15,735 nucleotides of DNA from positions 1 through 15,735 of the forward strand of contig CAMJJO010000023.1 in the NCBI GenBank assembly GCA_946406095.1, in the 5' to 3' direction. The position numbers and the translations under genes were made by a program. This DNA comes from an uncultured Bacteroidales bacterium (GTDB lineage: Bacteria > Bacteroidota > Bacteroidia > Bacteroidales > UBA932). The notes beneath the pieces are model-generated. The model was not told the origin of the DNA. It did no database searches and saw only the letters and a program-made list of their open reading frames with translations. Shown here one piece after another: positions 1-9,600 of the stretch. Within the stretch, counting starts at the first letter, position 1; each line of letters starts with the position of its first letter.

Positions 1-12
1 ATAGCGGTGTGA

Positions 13-2289
13 TTAATTGTTGCTGTAAGAATATGGCAAATCTTCGGTTTTGGTGCCTCGAGAAAGGTTGGGAGAGTCGCTCAGGGTGAAGTCCAGCCGT
101 GCACCACCAGTGAGTTCGTTGTGGCGAAGGTAATTTCGGGTAACGCGGCGGCCATTGATTCTGAAGTTGTCGACGTAGGGAGTCCGGGCGATTTTGTCTG
201 AATCACCTGCAGAGGCGCGGCAGCTTCCCTTCACTCCGGCACGCACGACCAGATTCCCTCCGGGAAGATGAACAGTAGCTTTTCGGAACAGCGGGGTGCC
301 CAGGGCGTATTCGGTGCTGGTCGGACATACAGGATAGAAGCCCAAGGCGGAGAATACGTACCAGGCAGAGGTCTGGCCGTTGTCTTCGTCGCCGCAATAG
401 CCGTCTGGTGCCGGGGTGTAGAATTTCTCCATCACTTCGCGGATGCGGGCCTGGGCCTTCCACGGAGAACCGCACCAGTTATACAGATAAAGCATGTGCT
501 GGATGGGTTGGTTGCCGTGGGCGTAATTGCCCATATTCATAATCTGCATCTCGCGTATTTCGTGGATAGTGAATCCGTAGTAGCTGTCATCGAAATCAGG
601 AGGCATCGAGAAGACGCCGTCAAGCTTGGCCTCAAATGCTTCTTTTCCGCCCATAAGGCCCATTAGGCCTGCCGGATCATGGAATACTGACCAGGTATAA
701 TGCAGCGAGTTGCCTTCCGTGAAATCTCCACCCCACTTCAGGGGATTGAATTCGGCAGGGAAACTGCCGTCGGCATTGCGCCCGCCCATAAGGCCGTAGT
801 CTTCGCGGAACAACTTTCTGTAGTTCTGTGATGCTTTCTCGTAAGGAGCGAGTTCTTCTTCGGATTTGCAGAGGGCCTTGCCGAGCTGCCAGATGCACCA
901 GTCGTCATAGGCATATTCGAGGGTGCGGGCGGCACTCTCGTTGATCCCCACATCGCAAGGGACATAACCGAGTTCGTCGTAGTAGTCGTAGCCAAGGCGG
1001 CCTGAAGCATCCACGGTCGGGTGGACGGAGTGAGCGCCACCCACGAGCGCATCCCAGAGGGTTTCGATGTCGTAATCTCCCCGGATCCCCTTGAGCCAGG
1101 CTTCAGCGACGACCGAAGCGCTGTTGTTCCCTATCATACAGCCGCGATGGCCGGGGCTGGACCACTCAGGGATGAAACCGCTCTCCAGATAGTGGTTCAA
1201 GAATCCCTCCTGCATCTTTGATGCCATCTCAGGGTAGACAAGGTCTGTCAGGGAGAACTGCGAGCGGAAGGTGTCCCAGAGGCCGGTGTCCGTGAACAGA
1301 TAGCCGTCGTGGACCTTGCCGTCATGAGGGCTGTAATGCACTCGCCTGCCCTCTGCCGTAATTTCGCTGAAATCGCGTGGAAACAGAACCGAACGGTACA
1401 GGCAGGAGTAGAAGGTCCGCAAATGGTCGATATTGCCATCTTCTATCTCGATGCGCGAAAGGACTTCGTTCCAGCGCTCGCGACCGTCGGCGCAGAGCCT
1501 GTCGAAATCACCGTCGCCGAGCTCCAGGAGGTTGGTCAGGGCCTGCTCATGGCTGATGAACGAGGCTGCCACCCTCAGACCTACTTTCTGGCCTTTCGAT
1601 GTCGGGAACCCGACTATGGCATAGGCCCTGCCATGCTCGTCGACCTGTTTGACCGATGTGAACGGCGTGTCGCACTCGACCACGAAGTACAGCGCGAAGT
1701 TGCCGGCTACTCCTCCGGTGTTGATGGTGCTCACGCCGCTTATCGTGCTGCCGCTTATGGTGCATTTGCTGCCGGCAAAACCATCCACTACGAGGTATGA
1801 GGTCTCGCGCTCGGGATAGGTGATCCTGAAAGCGGCTGCACGCTCGGTGGGGGTGATTTCAAGATAGGTGTCGTGATCTGCGAGATATACTCCATAATAG
1901 TAAGGCTTGGCTGCCTCTGCCTTGTGGGAAAACCAGCTTGCACGGGCGTCTTCATCCCATACAGCACCGGTCGTGACCGGCATCAGGCTGAACTGGCCGT
2001 AGTCATTCATCCACGGGCTTGGCTGATGGGTCATCTTGAAGCCGCGAATCTTGTCTTCTGTATACACGTAGGCCCAGCCGTCTCCCATCCTGCCCGTTTG
2101 TGGGGTCCAGAAATGAGTGCCCCAGGGCATCGCTATCGCCGGATATGTATTGCCGGTCGAAAGCGAATGTTTCGACTGGGTGCCGACGAGTGTGGAGACG
2201 TAGTCTACGGGCTGCAGCATCTTGCCCTCGGGCCGGGAGCAGGAGACGAGCCATAGAAGCAGAGGCAGGAGTATAAGTCTTGGTTTCAT
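13..2289 (-). CDS. GH92 family alpha-mannosidase, lipoprotein (probable alpha-1,2-mannosidase)
   Basis: Calcium-dependent, inverting exo-alpha-mannosidase expected to strip side-chain mannose from alpha-mannan. The 758-aa length is normal for GH92. A lipoprotein signal ends in LVSC (Cys17). The N-terminal beta-sandwich carries NTYPAIAMPWG (47-57). The catalytic part carries FTEGN (Glu525), IHE (His576-Glu577) and GDEDNGQ (Asp634, Asp636). These residues keep exactly the spacing of the catalytic acid Glu533, the His584-Glu585 pair and the bases Asp642/Asp644 known for the Bacteroides enzyme BT3990; that His-Glu pair is associated with alpha-1,2 specificity. I chose the ATG at 2289 because it begins the lipoprotein signal and overlaps the GH125 stop as ATGA. 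An in-frame ATG 90 bases upstream would add 30 non-signal residues inside the GH125 gene. No acidic surface-export signal follows the Cys, so periplasmic location is as likely as surface display. It is the last gene of the operon. Family is certain; linkage specificity is inferred. Confidence 0.96.
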   Translation of the reverse strand: MKPRLILLPLLLWLVSCSRPEGKMLQPVDYVSTLVGTQSKHSLSTGNTYPAIAMPWGTHFWTPQTGRMGDGWAYVYTEDKIRGFKMTHQPSPWMNDYGQFSLMPVTTGAVWDEDARASWFSHKAEAAKPYYYGVYLADHDTYLEITPTERAAAFRITYPERETSYLVVDGFAGSKCTISGSTISGVSTINTGGVAGNFALYFVVECDTPFTSVKQVDEHGRAYAIVGFPTSKGQKVGLRVAASFISHEQALTNLLELGDGDFDRLCADGRERWNEVLSRIEIEDGNIDHLRTFYSCLYRSVLFPRDFSEITAEGRRVHYSPHDGKVHDGYLFTDTGLWDTFRSQFSLTDLVYPEMASKMQEGFLNHYLESGFIPEWSSPGHRGCMIGNNSASVVAEAWLKGIRGDYDIETLWDALVGGAHSVHPTVDASGRLGYDYYDELGYVPCDVGINESAARTLEYAYDDWCIWQLGKALCKSEEELAPYEKASQNYRKLFREDYGLMGGRNADGSFPAEFNPLKWGGDFTEGNSLHYTWSVFHDPAGLMGLMGGKEAFEAKLDGVFSMPPDFDDSYYGFTIHEIREMQIMNMGNYAHGNQPIQHMLYLYNWCGSPWKAQARIREVMEKFYTPAPDGYCGDEDNGQTSAWYVFSALGFYPVCPTSTEYALGTPLFRKATVHLPGGNLVVRAGVKGSCRASAGDSDKIARTPYVDNFRINGRRVTRNYLRHNELTGGARLDFTLSDSPNLSRGTKTEDLPYSYSNN

Positions 2290-3701
2290 AATTCGATTGA
2301 GTTGAGAAGCTCGAGCTTGCCGTCGCCGATGATTTTGAGAATCAGTTCGCCGAAAAGGGTGTTCTGCCAGGCGAACCATTCGCGCGTGAAGTTGTAAGGG
2401 TTGTCCTTGTGGAAACTCTCGTGTATGAAACCGGTGTTTGCATCGGTTTTCATAAGGGTCTCAACGCACCAGCGGATTTCCTCGTCATCGGTTGAGGTGA
2501 AAGCCTTCATTAGGATGCTCATCGGCCAGATCATATCATAGCCGATGTGAGGGCCGCCTATGCCTTCGGCGGCCGAACCCCGGAAGAAGTAAGGGTTGTC
2601 CCCGCTCCAGACAAACCGTCTGGTATTCTTGTAGATGCGGTCTTTTGCAGGGACGTCGCCAAGATATGGGAGCGCGAGAAGCGACGGCACGTTGGCATCG
2701 TCCATGAGGAAGCGGTTGCCGAAACCGTCCACTTCGTAGGCGTAGATCTTTCCGTACTTGGGATGCTTGTAAACTGCGTATTTCCTGAGCGCACCGGCGA
2801 CTTCGTCGGCCAGGGCACGGCAGTCGGAAGCGAACTGCTTCCGGCCGTTGACCGTCTCCAGAATCTCGGCAGCCTTGCGAAGTGAGCTGACAGCAAAAAA
2901 GTTCGACGGCACCAGAAACTCGAAAGTGGTCGCATCGTCCGACGGGCGGAACGAGGATGCGATCAGGCCGACCGGCTTGACAGGCCGGCCAAGGCCATTA
3001 CACGCCTTCGTGTCGAGCTGGCGGTCGGTGACCCTCGTAAAAGTGTATGGTCCATGACCATCCTTGCGCTGCTGTTCGCGGAATGTCGTATAGACCTTGC
3101 GCATGGCTTCGAGCCAGGTGGCGTCGAATACAGATTCGTCGCCGGTGACCTTCCAGTACTCGTACGCCAGGCGGATCACGTAGCAAGGCGAATCAATCTC
3201 CCATTTGCGCTCGTGCAGGTTCGGGTCCATCCTGGTGTTGTCGGTCATCCAGCCGGTGCCGGCAGGGCCGTCGTTGAAGGCATTTGCATAAGGGTCTATG
3301 CAGAGGAGGCTGAGCTGGCAGCGCACAGTGCCTTCGAGCATCTCCCTAAGATGCTCGTCTTGCCCGGCGAGCCGGAGATATGGCCAGACCTGGGCTCCCG
3401 AATCGCGCAGCCACATGGCGTGGATGTCTCCAGTGTAGACAAAAGTACGTGGATTGCCGTTTTCGTCCTTGCCGAAATGCACGGTGGTATCGAGGGTGTT
3501 CGGGAAACAGTTCTCGAACATCCAGCGCAACTTGGGGTTGGTGAGCTGAGAAGTGACCTCGGCGATCTTGGCTTCCACTGCTTCGGACACGAAAAGGCGG
3601 TCAGCCACTGCGGGCCGGCGCGAAACAAAGTCCTGGGCTCCGGCATAAAGCGGAGACAGGAGAAGGAAAAGAAGTAATATGCGTTTCATAAAAGTTTTCA
3701 T
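2286..3701 (-). CDS. GH125 family exo-alpha-1,6-mannosidase, periplasmic
   Basis: Inverting exo-alpha-1,6-mannosidase that releases mannose from alpha-1,6-mannan backbone oligosaccharides. Product of 471 aa, typical for GH125 plus a signal peptide. Residues 1-23 form a signal peptide ending around YAGAQ with no lipobox Cys, so a soluble periplasmic enzyme is expected. Conserved blocks: AMWLRDSGAQVWPY (95-108), FRPSDD (251-256, probably containing the general-acid Asp), DDANVPSLLALPYLG (334-348), GGPHIGYDMIWPM (382-394), and FIHESF (Glu428, the likely general base) followed by FTREWFAWQNTLFGELI. I assigned the catalytic roles from family knowledge, not an alignment. Two starts are possible: the ATG at 3701, whose ATGA overlaps the upstream stop exactly as at the next junction, or the ATG at 3689 (MKRILLL). 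I prefer 3701 because of the overlap. The far-upstream ATG at 3737 lies inside the previous gene and breaks the signal peptide. It ends with a 4-bp overlap with GH92. Confidence 0.96.
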   Translation of the reverse strand: MKTFMKRILLLFLLLSPLYAGAQDFVSRRPAVADRLFVSEAVEAKIAEVTSQLTNPKLRWMFENCFPNTLDTTVHFGKDENGNPRTFVYTGDIHAMWLRDSGAQVWPYLRLAGQDEHLREMLEGTVRCQLSLLCIDPYANAFNDGPAGTGWMTDNTRMDPNLHERKWEIDSPCYVIRLAYEYWKVTGDESVFDATWLEAMRKVYTTFREQQRKDGHGPYTFTRVTDRQLDTKACNGLGRPVKPVGLIASSFRPSDDATTFEFLVPSNFFAVSSLRKAAEILETVNGRKQFASDCRALADEVAGALRKYAVYKHPKYGKIYAYEVDGFGNRFLMDDANVPSLLALPYLGDVPAKDRIYKNTRRFVWSGDNPYFFRGSAAEGIGGPHIGYDMIWPMSILMKAFTSTDDEEIRWCVETLMKTDANTGFIHESFHKDNPYNFTREWFAWQNTLFGELILKIIGDGKLELLNSIEL

Positions 3702-4513
3702 GGAATGTCGACTTCGACAATATCGGAGTAGTTCCACCTGCGGGTGCCGCTGCCACGGGGCGTGTCGTAGTTGATGCGCGCGGCTGCGCGGATGAAGACT
3801 TTCTGTCCGGAGAGTATCGTTCCGTTCGACTTGACCGTAACATTGGTTCCCAGAAGGTCTTCGAACGACGATCCTTCATAAGAGACGGAACTTGACCACC
3901 TTGAGTCGCGGGCGCGGTAACCGGCTGTAGATGAGTAGCTGACAAAAAGCTGCACGTCTGTCACATTGGCATACGATTCCTTCCAGTCACCGGATTTCCC
4001 GATGGCGGCCTTGAGCTCCTCGCGCGATGTGGCACGGGTCACTTTCACGCGGGCCGTAATCTTGCCGGCACTGACCTGAGGGGAGCCGACGAACTCGACA
4101 TTGAGGAAAGGCTGAACTGAGAAGTTCACTTCCTTTTCGCCTTTGAGGTGGATGTTGACACTTTCGTCTTTCATGACAGTGCCTTCGGCGTTCTCGATTA
4201 CGACAGGCACGAAAGGTCCGTCGATGCGGATGTTGTAGTCTGCTTCGAAAAGACGGGCGTTGCGGAAGGTCCCGTCAGGCTTGCAGTAGAAGTCCAGAGG
4301 AGTTACGTTGCCCTCCCAGCTGGTCTCGATAAGGCGGACGCGAATGCCTTCGGAGCCCTGGTCGGTCAGCACGGGCGCTCCTGTCTTGGAATCCACGACG
4401 CTTCCGTAGAGAACCTCCGAAGGGGCGTCGTAATTGTCCAGCTCAAACAGTTCGCATGAGACCGCACACACCGTGAGCAAAAACATACATATAGGAAGTG
4501 GAAATCTTTTCAT
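3698..4513 (-). CDS. DUF3823-type lipoprotein, putative surface glycan-binding protein
   Basis: A 271-aa lipoprotein with a signal ending in AVSC (Cys20) followed by the acidic stretch ELFELDN, compatible with export to the cell surface. Residues about 27-120 resemble the DUF3823 N-terminal domain: YDAPSEVLYGSVVDSKTG, then SEGIRVRLIETSW and the DGTFRNARLFEADYNI block. This carboxypeptidase-regulatory-like beta-sandwich is common directly after susD in mannan and host-glycan loci. The second half (about 125-271) is a further beta-rich domain, probably the DUF3823 C-terminal domain (VNFSVQPFLNVEF, ARVKVTRATSREELK). There are no catalytic motifs. It sits 6 bp after susD, the position of SusE/SusF-type glycan-binding proteins in other loci, and it overlaps the GH125 start by 4 bp. 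Role in glycan binding is inferred from position and fold; family assignment is from recognition of the N-terminal domain. Confidence 0.85.
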   Translation of the reverse strand: MKRFPLPICMFLLTVCAVSCELFELDNYDAPSEVLYGSVVDSKTGAPVLTDQGSEGIRVRLIETSWEGNVTPLDFYCKPDGTFRNARLFEADYNIRIDGPFVPVVIENAEGTVMKDESVNIHLKGEKEVNFSVQPFLNVEFVGSPQVSAGKITARVKVTRATSREELKAAIGKSGDWKESYANVTDVQLFVSYSSTAGYRARDSRWSSSVSYEGSSFEDLLGTNVTVKSNGTILSGQKVFIRAAARINYDTPRGSGTRRWNYSDIVEVDIP

Positions 4514-4519
4514 AATATG

Positions 4520-6592
4520 CTATCTGTTTGGCTGTTGATCAATATACGCACTTTTCGAGACTTCTCCGCCGGGGATGGCGAAATAATAGTCTATCGTGTC
4601 ATAAAGAAACTCTTTTTCGCGTGCGAACTGCCAGTTTGCATCGAAGAAGAACTTCTTGTCCACTGAACTGTAGAAAGGATAGAGTCCCCGGAGACGGTAT
4701 CCGGCAGTATTTCCAATGCAGCTGTAATTTCGCACTTCGCCCCAGAAGCCTGAACGCGCTTCGTAGTGCTGGACTCGCCAGCGGCGGACATCCCACTTCG
4801 ACTTGTGCTCGAAGGCAAGCTCCTTGCGGCGCTCGCGGCGAACGATGTTGCGGCTGTCGATGTCTGCCTTCAGCGGCTGGGTGAGGGCATCGGCTCCCGC
4901 GCGTTCCCTGATGTCCGTGATTGCCTGCGTCGCCACCGCGAGCATGTCGTCGCCTTCAACCGGGCATGCGGCACCTGCGAGTGAAAGTTCGACCCCTGCC
5001 TCGGCGGCTGCGAGGAGCACGTCGGCATAGCGCATGAGGATCCATGGTTGCTCGCTCTTGCCCTCGCCGTGCAGGAACGCAGGATCGGGATTGAGCCACT
5101 TGCGCAGGTAGAATCCGGACAGATTGGCCTCGTTGCTCGAGCCGTCGCCGGCGTAGAACGGGCCGTTCGCACCGGAAGCGTTCATCTTCACTCCGTCGAC
5201 ATCGACCTGGACCTGCATCGATCCCGAGTAGGGGCTCATAACGAGTCTGCCGTCAGAGAATGCGCTGCTGTTCTGGTAGAAGTTCGAGGTGGCGCGTCCG
5301 TATGAATAGTCGTCCCACAGAGGAGAGATCGGAGTGCTTCCTGTATAGATGCCCGTGTAGAGCTCGATTTCCTCTTCGCGGAACTCGTCGCCGGGAAGGA
5401 TGACGTATGCACGCAGACGAGGCTCCGCGTTTGCGAAGAAATCCATCGTGGTGTCGTATTCCAGATAATGTCCGCTGGTGGGGGAGCTTCCGTCGGTAAC
5501 TCTTATGGTTCCGTCTGCATAGCGGTCGAATCCGTCGAACAGTTCCACGAAGTCGAGGGTAGGGCAGCTGCCCGAGCAGAGAGGATAACGGAAAATGTAA
5601 GGAGAGCAGTAAGCGTCGATCGAGTGGGTGTACGAAGGGTAAGAATACTTGCGGATCAGGATTGCCTCCTTGTTGGAAGTCACGTCGCTGAACAGGTCTA
5701 CCATATTCTTGTACTGCGCTTCGCGGTCGCCGTCTTTCCATGCGTTCTTGTAGAGGCTGTAGCGGCCCGAATCCATTACGGCGCGGGCTGCCTTGTATGC
5801 TTCGGAGAAGTAGCGGATGCTGGCTGCCTGCCAGGTGCTCTCGTCGAAGCCGATGACCCTGACACCTGTCTTTTCGCCAAGACCTGTAAGTCGCCCGGGA
5901 ACGGTCTCGTTGTACTTGGCGACAGAGCCGGCATAAAGCATCGCCTCTGCCTTGTAGGCGAGGGCTGCGTAACGGTTTGCGTATCCGTCGACTGACCCGG
6001 TTTCAGGGAGAAGCTGCGCGGCCATGTCGAAATCCGCACAGATCTGATTCCATGTCTCCTCCTCTTTCGCGCGCGGAACCTCGAGTTTGTCGGCATCGTT
6101 CGGATATGCGATCGTATGGGTTACGAGCGGAATACCGCCGAAGCGGCGTGCCATCTGGTAGAAGGCCATTGCGCGGGCGAAGTATCCCGTTCCGATGTAT
6201 TCGTTGAGCGCAATCTCCGAGAATGCGCCGCTGTGCTCCGGCATGGTCTCGATAAGATGGTTTGCATAGTAGATGAGCTTGAAAGCCTCGCCCCAGTACG
6301 GGGTGCTTTCGCCGCGGAAGGTCTGGCAGACTCCGTCGCGGTTGACTGCCTCACCGCAGCCGTCGATGCCGGGGGCGTTGAGCCAGCCGCTATAATCGAA
6401 GCCCCACTCCGCCATGTACTTGAAATCTTCCCAAGGCATGAGGCTGTAGATCTTTGCCATGTAGATCTCGACACCGTTCTCCGAGTTGAGAAGATCGTCG
6501 TCGGTGACGATGTTTTTCGGAGGAAGATAGAGGTTGATGCATGAACTCAGCAAGAGGCTGGAAGCTGCTATGATAAAGCCGTATTTTTTCAT
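4520..6592 (-). CDS. SusD/RagB family outer-membrane lipoprotein
   Basis: Glycan-capturing lid subunit of the SusCD import complex. It is a surface lipoprotein with a signal ending in LLSSC (Cys18). The product is 690 aa, longer than many SusD proteins of about 500-600 aa; the extra length seems to lie in loops of the middle region (about 300-520). SusD hallmarks: an alpha-helical N-terminal half with TPR-like helices (AMAFYQMARRFGGIPLV, YAALAYKAEAMLYAGSVAKY), ILMRYADVLLAAAEAG, and the C-terminal signature IVRRERRKELAFEHKSKWD (from residue 583) followed by VRRWR. The fully helical SusD fold and the adjacent SusC support this. It starts 12 bp after the susC stop and has a strong AGGAGG ribosome binding site, unlike the other genes here. 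Substrate is inferred from the neighbouring mannosidases to be alpha-mannan oligosaccharides. Confidence 0.97.
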   Translation of the reverse strand: MKKYGFIIAASSLLLSSCINLYLPPKNIVTDDDLLNSENGVEIYMAKIYSLMPWEDFKYMAEWGFDYSGWLNAPGIDGCGEAVNRDGVCQTFRGESTPYWGEAFKLIYYANHLIETMPEHSGAFSEIALNEYIGTGYFARAMAFYQMARRFGGIPLVTHTIAYPNDADKLEVPRAKEEETWNQICADFDMAAQLLPETGSVDGYANRYAALAYKAEAMLYAGSVAKYNETVPGRLTGLGEKTGVRVIGFDESTWQAASIRYFSEAYKAARAVMDSGRYSLYKNAWKDGDREAQYKNMVDLFSDVTSNKEAILIRKYSYPSYTHSIDAYCSPYIFRYPLCSGSCPTLDFVELFDGFDRYADGTIRVTDGSSPTSGHYLEYDTTMDFFANAEPRLRAYVILPGDEFREEEIELYTGIYTGSTPISPLWDDYSYGRATSNFYQNSSAFSDGRLVMSPYSGSMQVQVDVDGVKMNASGANGPFYAGDGSSNEANLSGFYLRKWLNPDPAFLHGEGKSEQPWILMRYADVLLAAAEAGVELSLAGAACPVEGDDMLAVATQAITDIRERAGADALTQPLKADIDSRNIVRRERRKELAFEHKSKWDVRRWRVQHYEARSGFWGEVRNYSCIGNTAGYRLRGLYPFYSSVDKKFFFDANWQFAREKEFLYDTIDYYFAIPGGEVSKSAYIDQQPNR

Positions 6593-6600
6593 CTTTCGCT

Positions 6601-6606
6601 CCTCCT
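6601..6606 (-). promoter_or_regulatory. strong Shine-Dalgarno (AGGAGG) for the susD-type gene
   Basis: On the minus strand AGGAGG stands 8 bases before the ATG at 6592, and its first bases overlap the TAG stop of the susC-type gene. It is the only perfect Shine-Dalgarno core seen ahead of any start in this window. Bacteroidota genes usually lack one, so it may raise SusD translation or couple it to SusC termination. Confidence 0.75.
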
Positions 6607-9600
6607 AAAAATTTAAGTTGAGACCTACCGTGACCGTCTTGTTGAGAGGGTACATCCTTCCGTAGTCGGAATCCGGGTGCTCCGGATCGACGTATTTCAT
6701 ACCGGTCAGCGTGAAAATGTTGTAAGCGTTGGCGAAGATCCTCAGGCTCGTGTTCCTGAGTCCGAAATCCTGCAACGTGTAACCAAGTTCGATGCTCTTC
6801 AGGCGCAGATAACTTGTGCTGACTCTGTTGAAGGAAGAGTTCTTCAGAGGTGAGTGGCCTGTAAAGGCATGATCCCCGCTCACCCAGGCGAGAGTCTGGT
6901 CGTAAGGATTGACCATCTCGGCCGCAGGGTGCCAGCGGTCCAGATAAAGGTCGAGCGCACCGCCCCCGAAGGTGCCCCAAATCGAGTACAGAGGCTCGTC
7001 ATACATATAAGAACCGAGGGCGGAACCCTGGAACAGGATGCTGAAGTCAAAGTTTTTCCAGCTTCCGTCGAAGGAGAGCGAGTAGTTCATCCAAGGAGTC
7101 TGGTCGAAAGCGTATGGATGCTCGTCCAAGCCGTTGATTTCGCCGTCTTCGTTCCAGTCGACGTATTTATAATCTCCGGGAAGCAGATTGTTCTCCTTGT
7201 ACTGTCCGTATGTCCAGATATCTTCCCAGCCGGTGAACCTGCCTGCGCTTTCGTATCCGAACTGGATGCCCTGATAACGGTTCGTGAGATTGTCGTTGCG
7301 CCAGCGGTCGTAGCTGTTTCCATAAGGACCCTGGCCGAGAGCCGTGAGATATTTCTGGCGGGTGATTGTGGCGATACCCTTCACTGCGTAACGGAAGTCT
7401 CCGATCTTGTTGCGGTGGCTGAGTTCGAGTTCGAGTCCAAGGTTCATGTCGGAGTTGAGGTTCTCCACCGGAGCGGAGTTGCCGACGACGGTCGGAAGGG
7501 AAGAGGAATTGCGTGCGAAGATACCGGTCCTCGTGCGCGTGAAGTAATCGAAGGTGAACCCGAATAATCCGTCCCAGGCCTCGAAGTCGACACCCACATT
7601 GAAAGAATGGGAGGTGAGCCAGGAGATTTTGGTGTTGGGAAGCGATGAGGCGTCGGCTCCTTTCACCACGCTGCCGTCGAACAGATATGCGCCGGCATAG
7701 CCGTTGTAGCTGCCCTGGGTCGGGTTGTGCGCTCCGGCGGGATAGGTGTAACCTGTAATCCACTGATAGTTGAGGCCGCTGTCGTCGCCGAGCGTGCCGT
7801 AGCTGATCCTGAACTTGAACTGGTTGATGAACGACAGGAAGGAAAGATCCTTGAACCATGGTTCCTGCGAGATGCGCCAGCCTGCGGAGATTGAAGGGAA
7901 AAATCCCCATTCATATCCGGGTGCGAACTTGGAAGAACCGTCGTAGCGAAACTGACCTTCAAGCAGATAACGCTCGTCGTAAGAGTAGTTGAGGCGTCCG
8001 ATGAAAGACTGGTAAGCCAGGTCGTAGAATGAGCCTATGTTGCTGTCGATGCCGACGAAGGTCGACTCGACGTTGTCCTTGAGGGCGGTGAAATACGGAG
8101 AACTGAAGATGAGGTCGCCGTAGAAGTAGTAATTGTCGCCGGTCCTGCGCTGAACCTCCATGCCGAGCATGGCCCCGACTTCGTGTTTGTCGAAGGTGCG
8201 CTCGTAGTTGAGCAGTATCTGGGCCATCATCTGCTGTTTGGTATAGTTCTGGCGCGTAAGCCTGTCGGTGTGGTCGGCGTATGCCTTAGCGAGATACTCT
8301 CCCGTCAGTTCGTTCTTAGCATAGAGGTTGTAGGACTTGCGGAAGGCCTCGTTGTCGTCCAGGCGGAAATCGAAGCTGCCCATGCCCTTGAGCGAAAGGC
8401 CCTTCAGGAAATCTGTGAGAGTGCCGAAGTCATATTCCAGCGAGATGGAAGACTGGAACTGTTTCTGCCTGTATTTCTTGTATCCGGACACCTCGGAGCT
8501 CATCATGGCGACGGTGTTCTGTTCGAGATTGAGACCTTCGTAGTTGAGCATCGTCCGCCCTTCGTCTGCGTAAGCAGGGAAGAGGACGCCCTGTTTCCAG
8601 AGGTTGCGGATAAGGGTCACTGCGTCAGAATCAGGAGTGTTCCTTTCGTCGGCAAGACCGCTGATGTTCAGGTTAATCTTGAGACCTTGGACCAGTTCTG
8701 CCGTGATTCTCGAGCGCAGATTGTATTTGTTGTAATTAAGGTCTCCGCTCTTGAAGAAGCTCTGCTGATATTGATATCCCATGCTGACATAGTACTGGAT
8801 CTTCCCGGTGCCTCCGGAGATGCTTATGTCGTGCTGGCTCTGAGGAGCCCAGCCGGAAAATACAAGAGAGTTCCAATCCTCTGCCGTGCGGGAGCCGTTC
8901 CGGTAGAGGTCCATGTAGTCCCGGGTGAAGGCGATGGTTCCGGTACCGTCGGACTTGTTCATCGATTGCTCGTTGTAGAGGGTCATCGCATCGATGGCGC
9001 CGGCAAGTTCAGGCATAGTCGAAGGGAACTGGAAGGTGAAAGAGCCGTTGTACCTGACTTCGTTCTTGCCTTCTCCGCCCGATTTGGTGGTAACGAGCAG
9101 AACTCCGTTGCCTCCCCGCAGGCCATAGATGGCTGCCGATGCATCCTTGAGCACGGAGACGTTGTCTATGTCGTTTGCATTGAGCCGCTGGAAGTCTTCA
9201 ATCGTACGGGGGACGCCGTCGATGATGACGAGCGGACTGCCAAGGCCGCGGATATCGAAACTATTGCTGTAGCTGCCCGGCTCGGCGGACTTCTGCCAGA
9301 CGCGCACGCCGGGGAGCCGGCCGGTGAGCATGTTCTGAGGGTTCTCGGATTTGGTTCTGAGCATGTCGTCGCCATTGACTCCGACAACGGATCCTGTTAT
9401 TGAGCCTTTCTTCCTTGTGCCGTAGCCTACGACCACGACGCTCTCTAGATAGGTGCTGTCCTCGGAAAGGACCGCATTGATTTCGCTGCGGCCGTCCACG
9501 CTCTCAAAGTGCGTGGTGTATCCCAGACAGGAGAATACCAGAATCGCGTCAACAGGAGCCGTGATGATGTAATGTCCGTCCAGGTCGGTTGCCGTACCGG

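Noticed and set aside
2290..2379. 30-residue N-terminal extension of GH92 from an upstream ATG
   Set aside because: It lies inside the GH125 coding region, is Arg/Gln/His-rich, and would place the lipoprotein signal internally; the ATG at 2289 is better.
3054..3677. 207-codon plus-strand open frame opposite GH125
   Set aside because: Shadow frame of a well-supported gene with no recognisable motif.
3702..3737. 12-residue N-terminal extension of GH125 from an upstream ATG
   Set aside because: It overlaps the end of the DUF3823 gene further and puts charged residues ahead of the signal peptide; the ATGA start at 3701 is more plausible.
8183..9403. 406-codon open frame on the plus strand opposite the susC-type gene
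   Set aside because: It lies entirely antisense to a clearly conserved SusC reading frame, has no signal peptide or recognisable domain, and its Val/Glu/Ala-rich composition is what antisense of a GC-rich gene produces.
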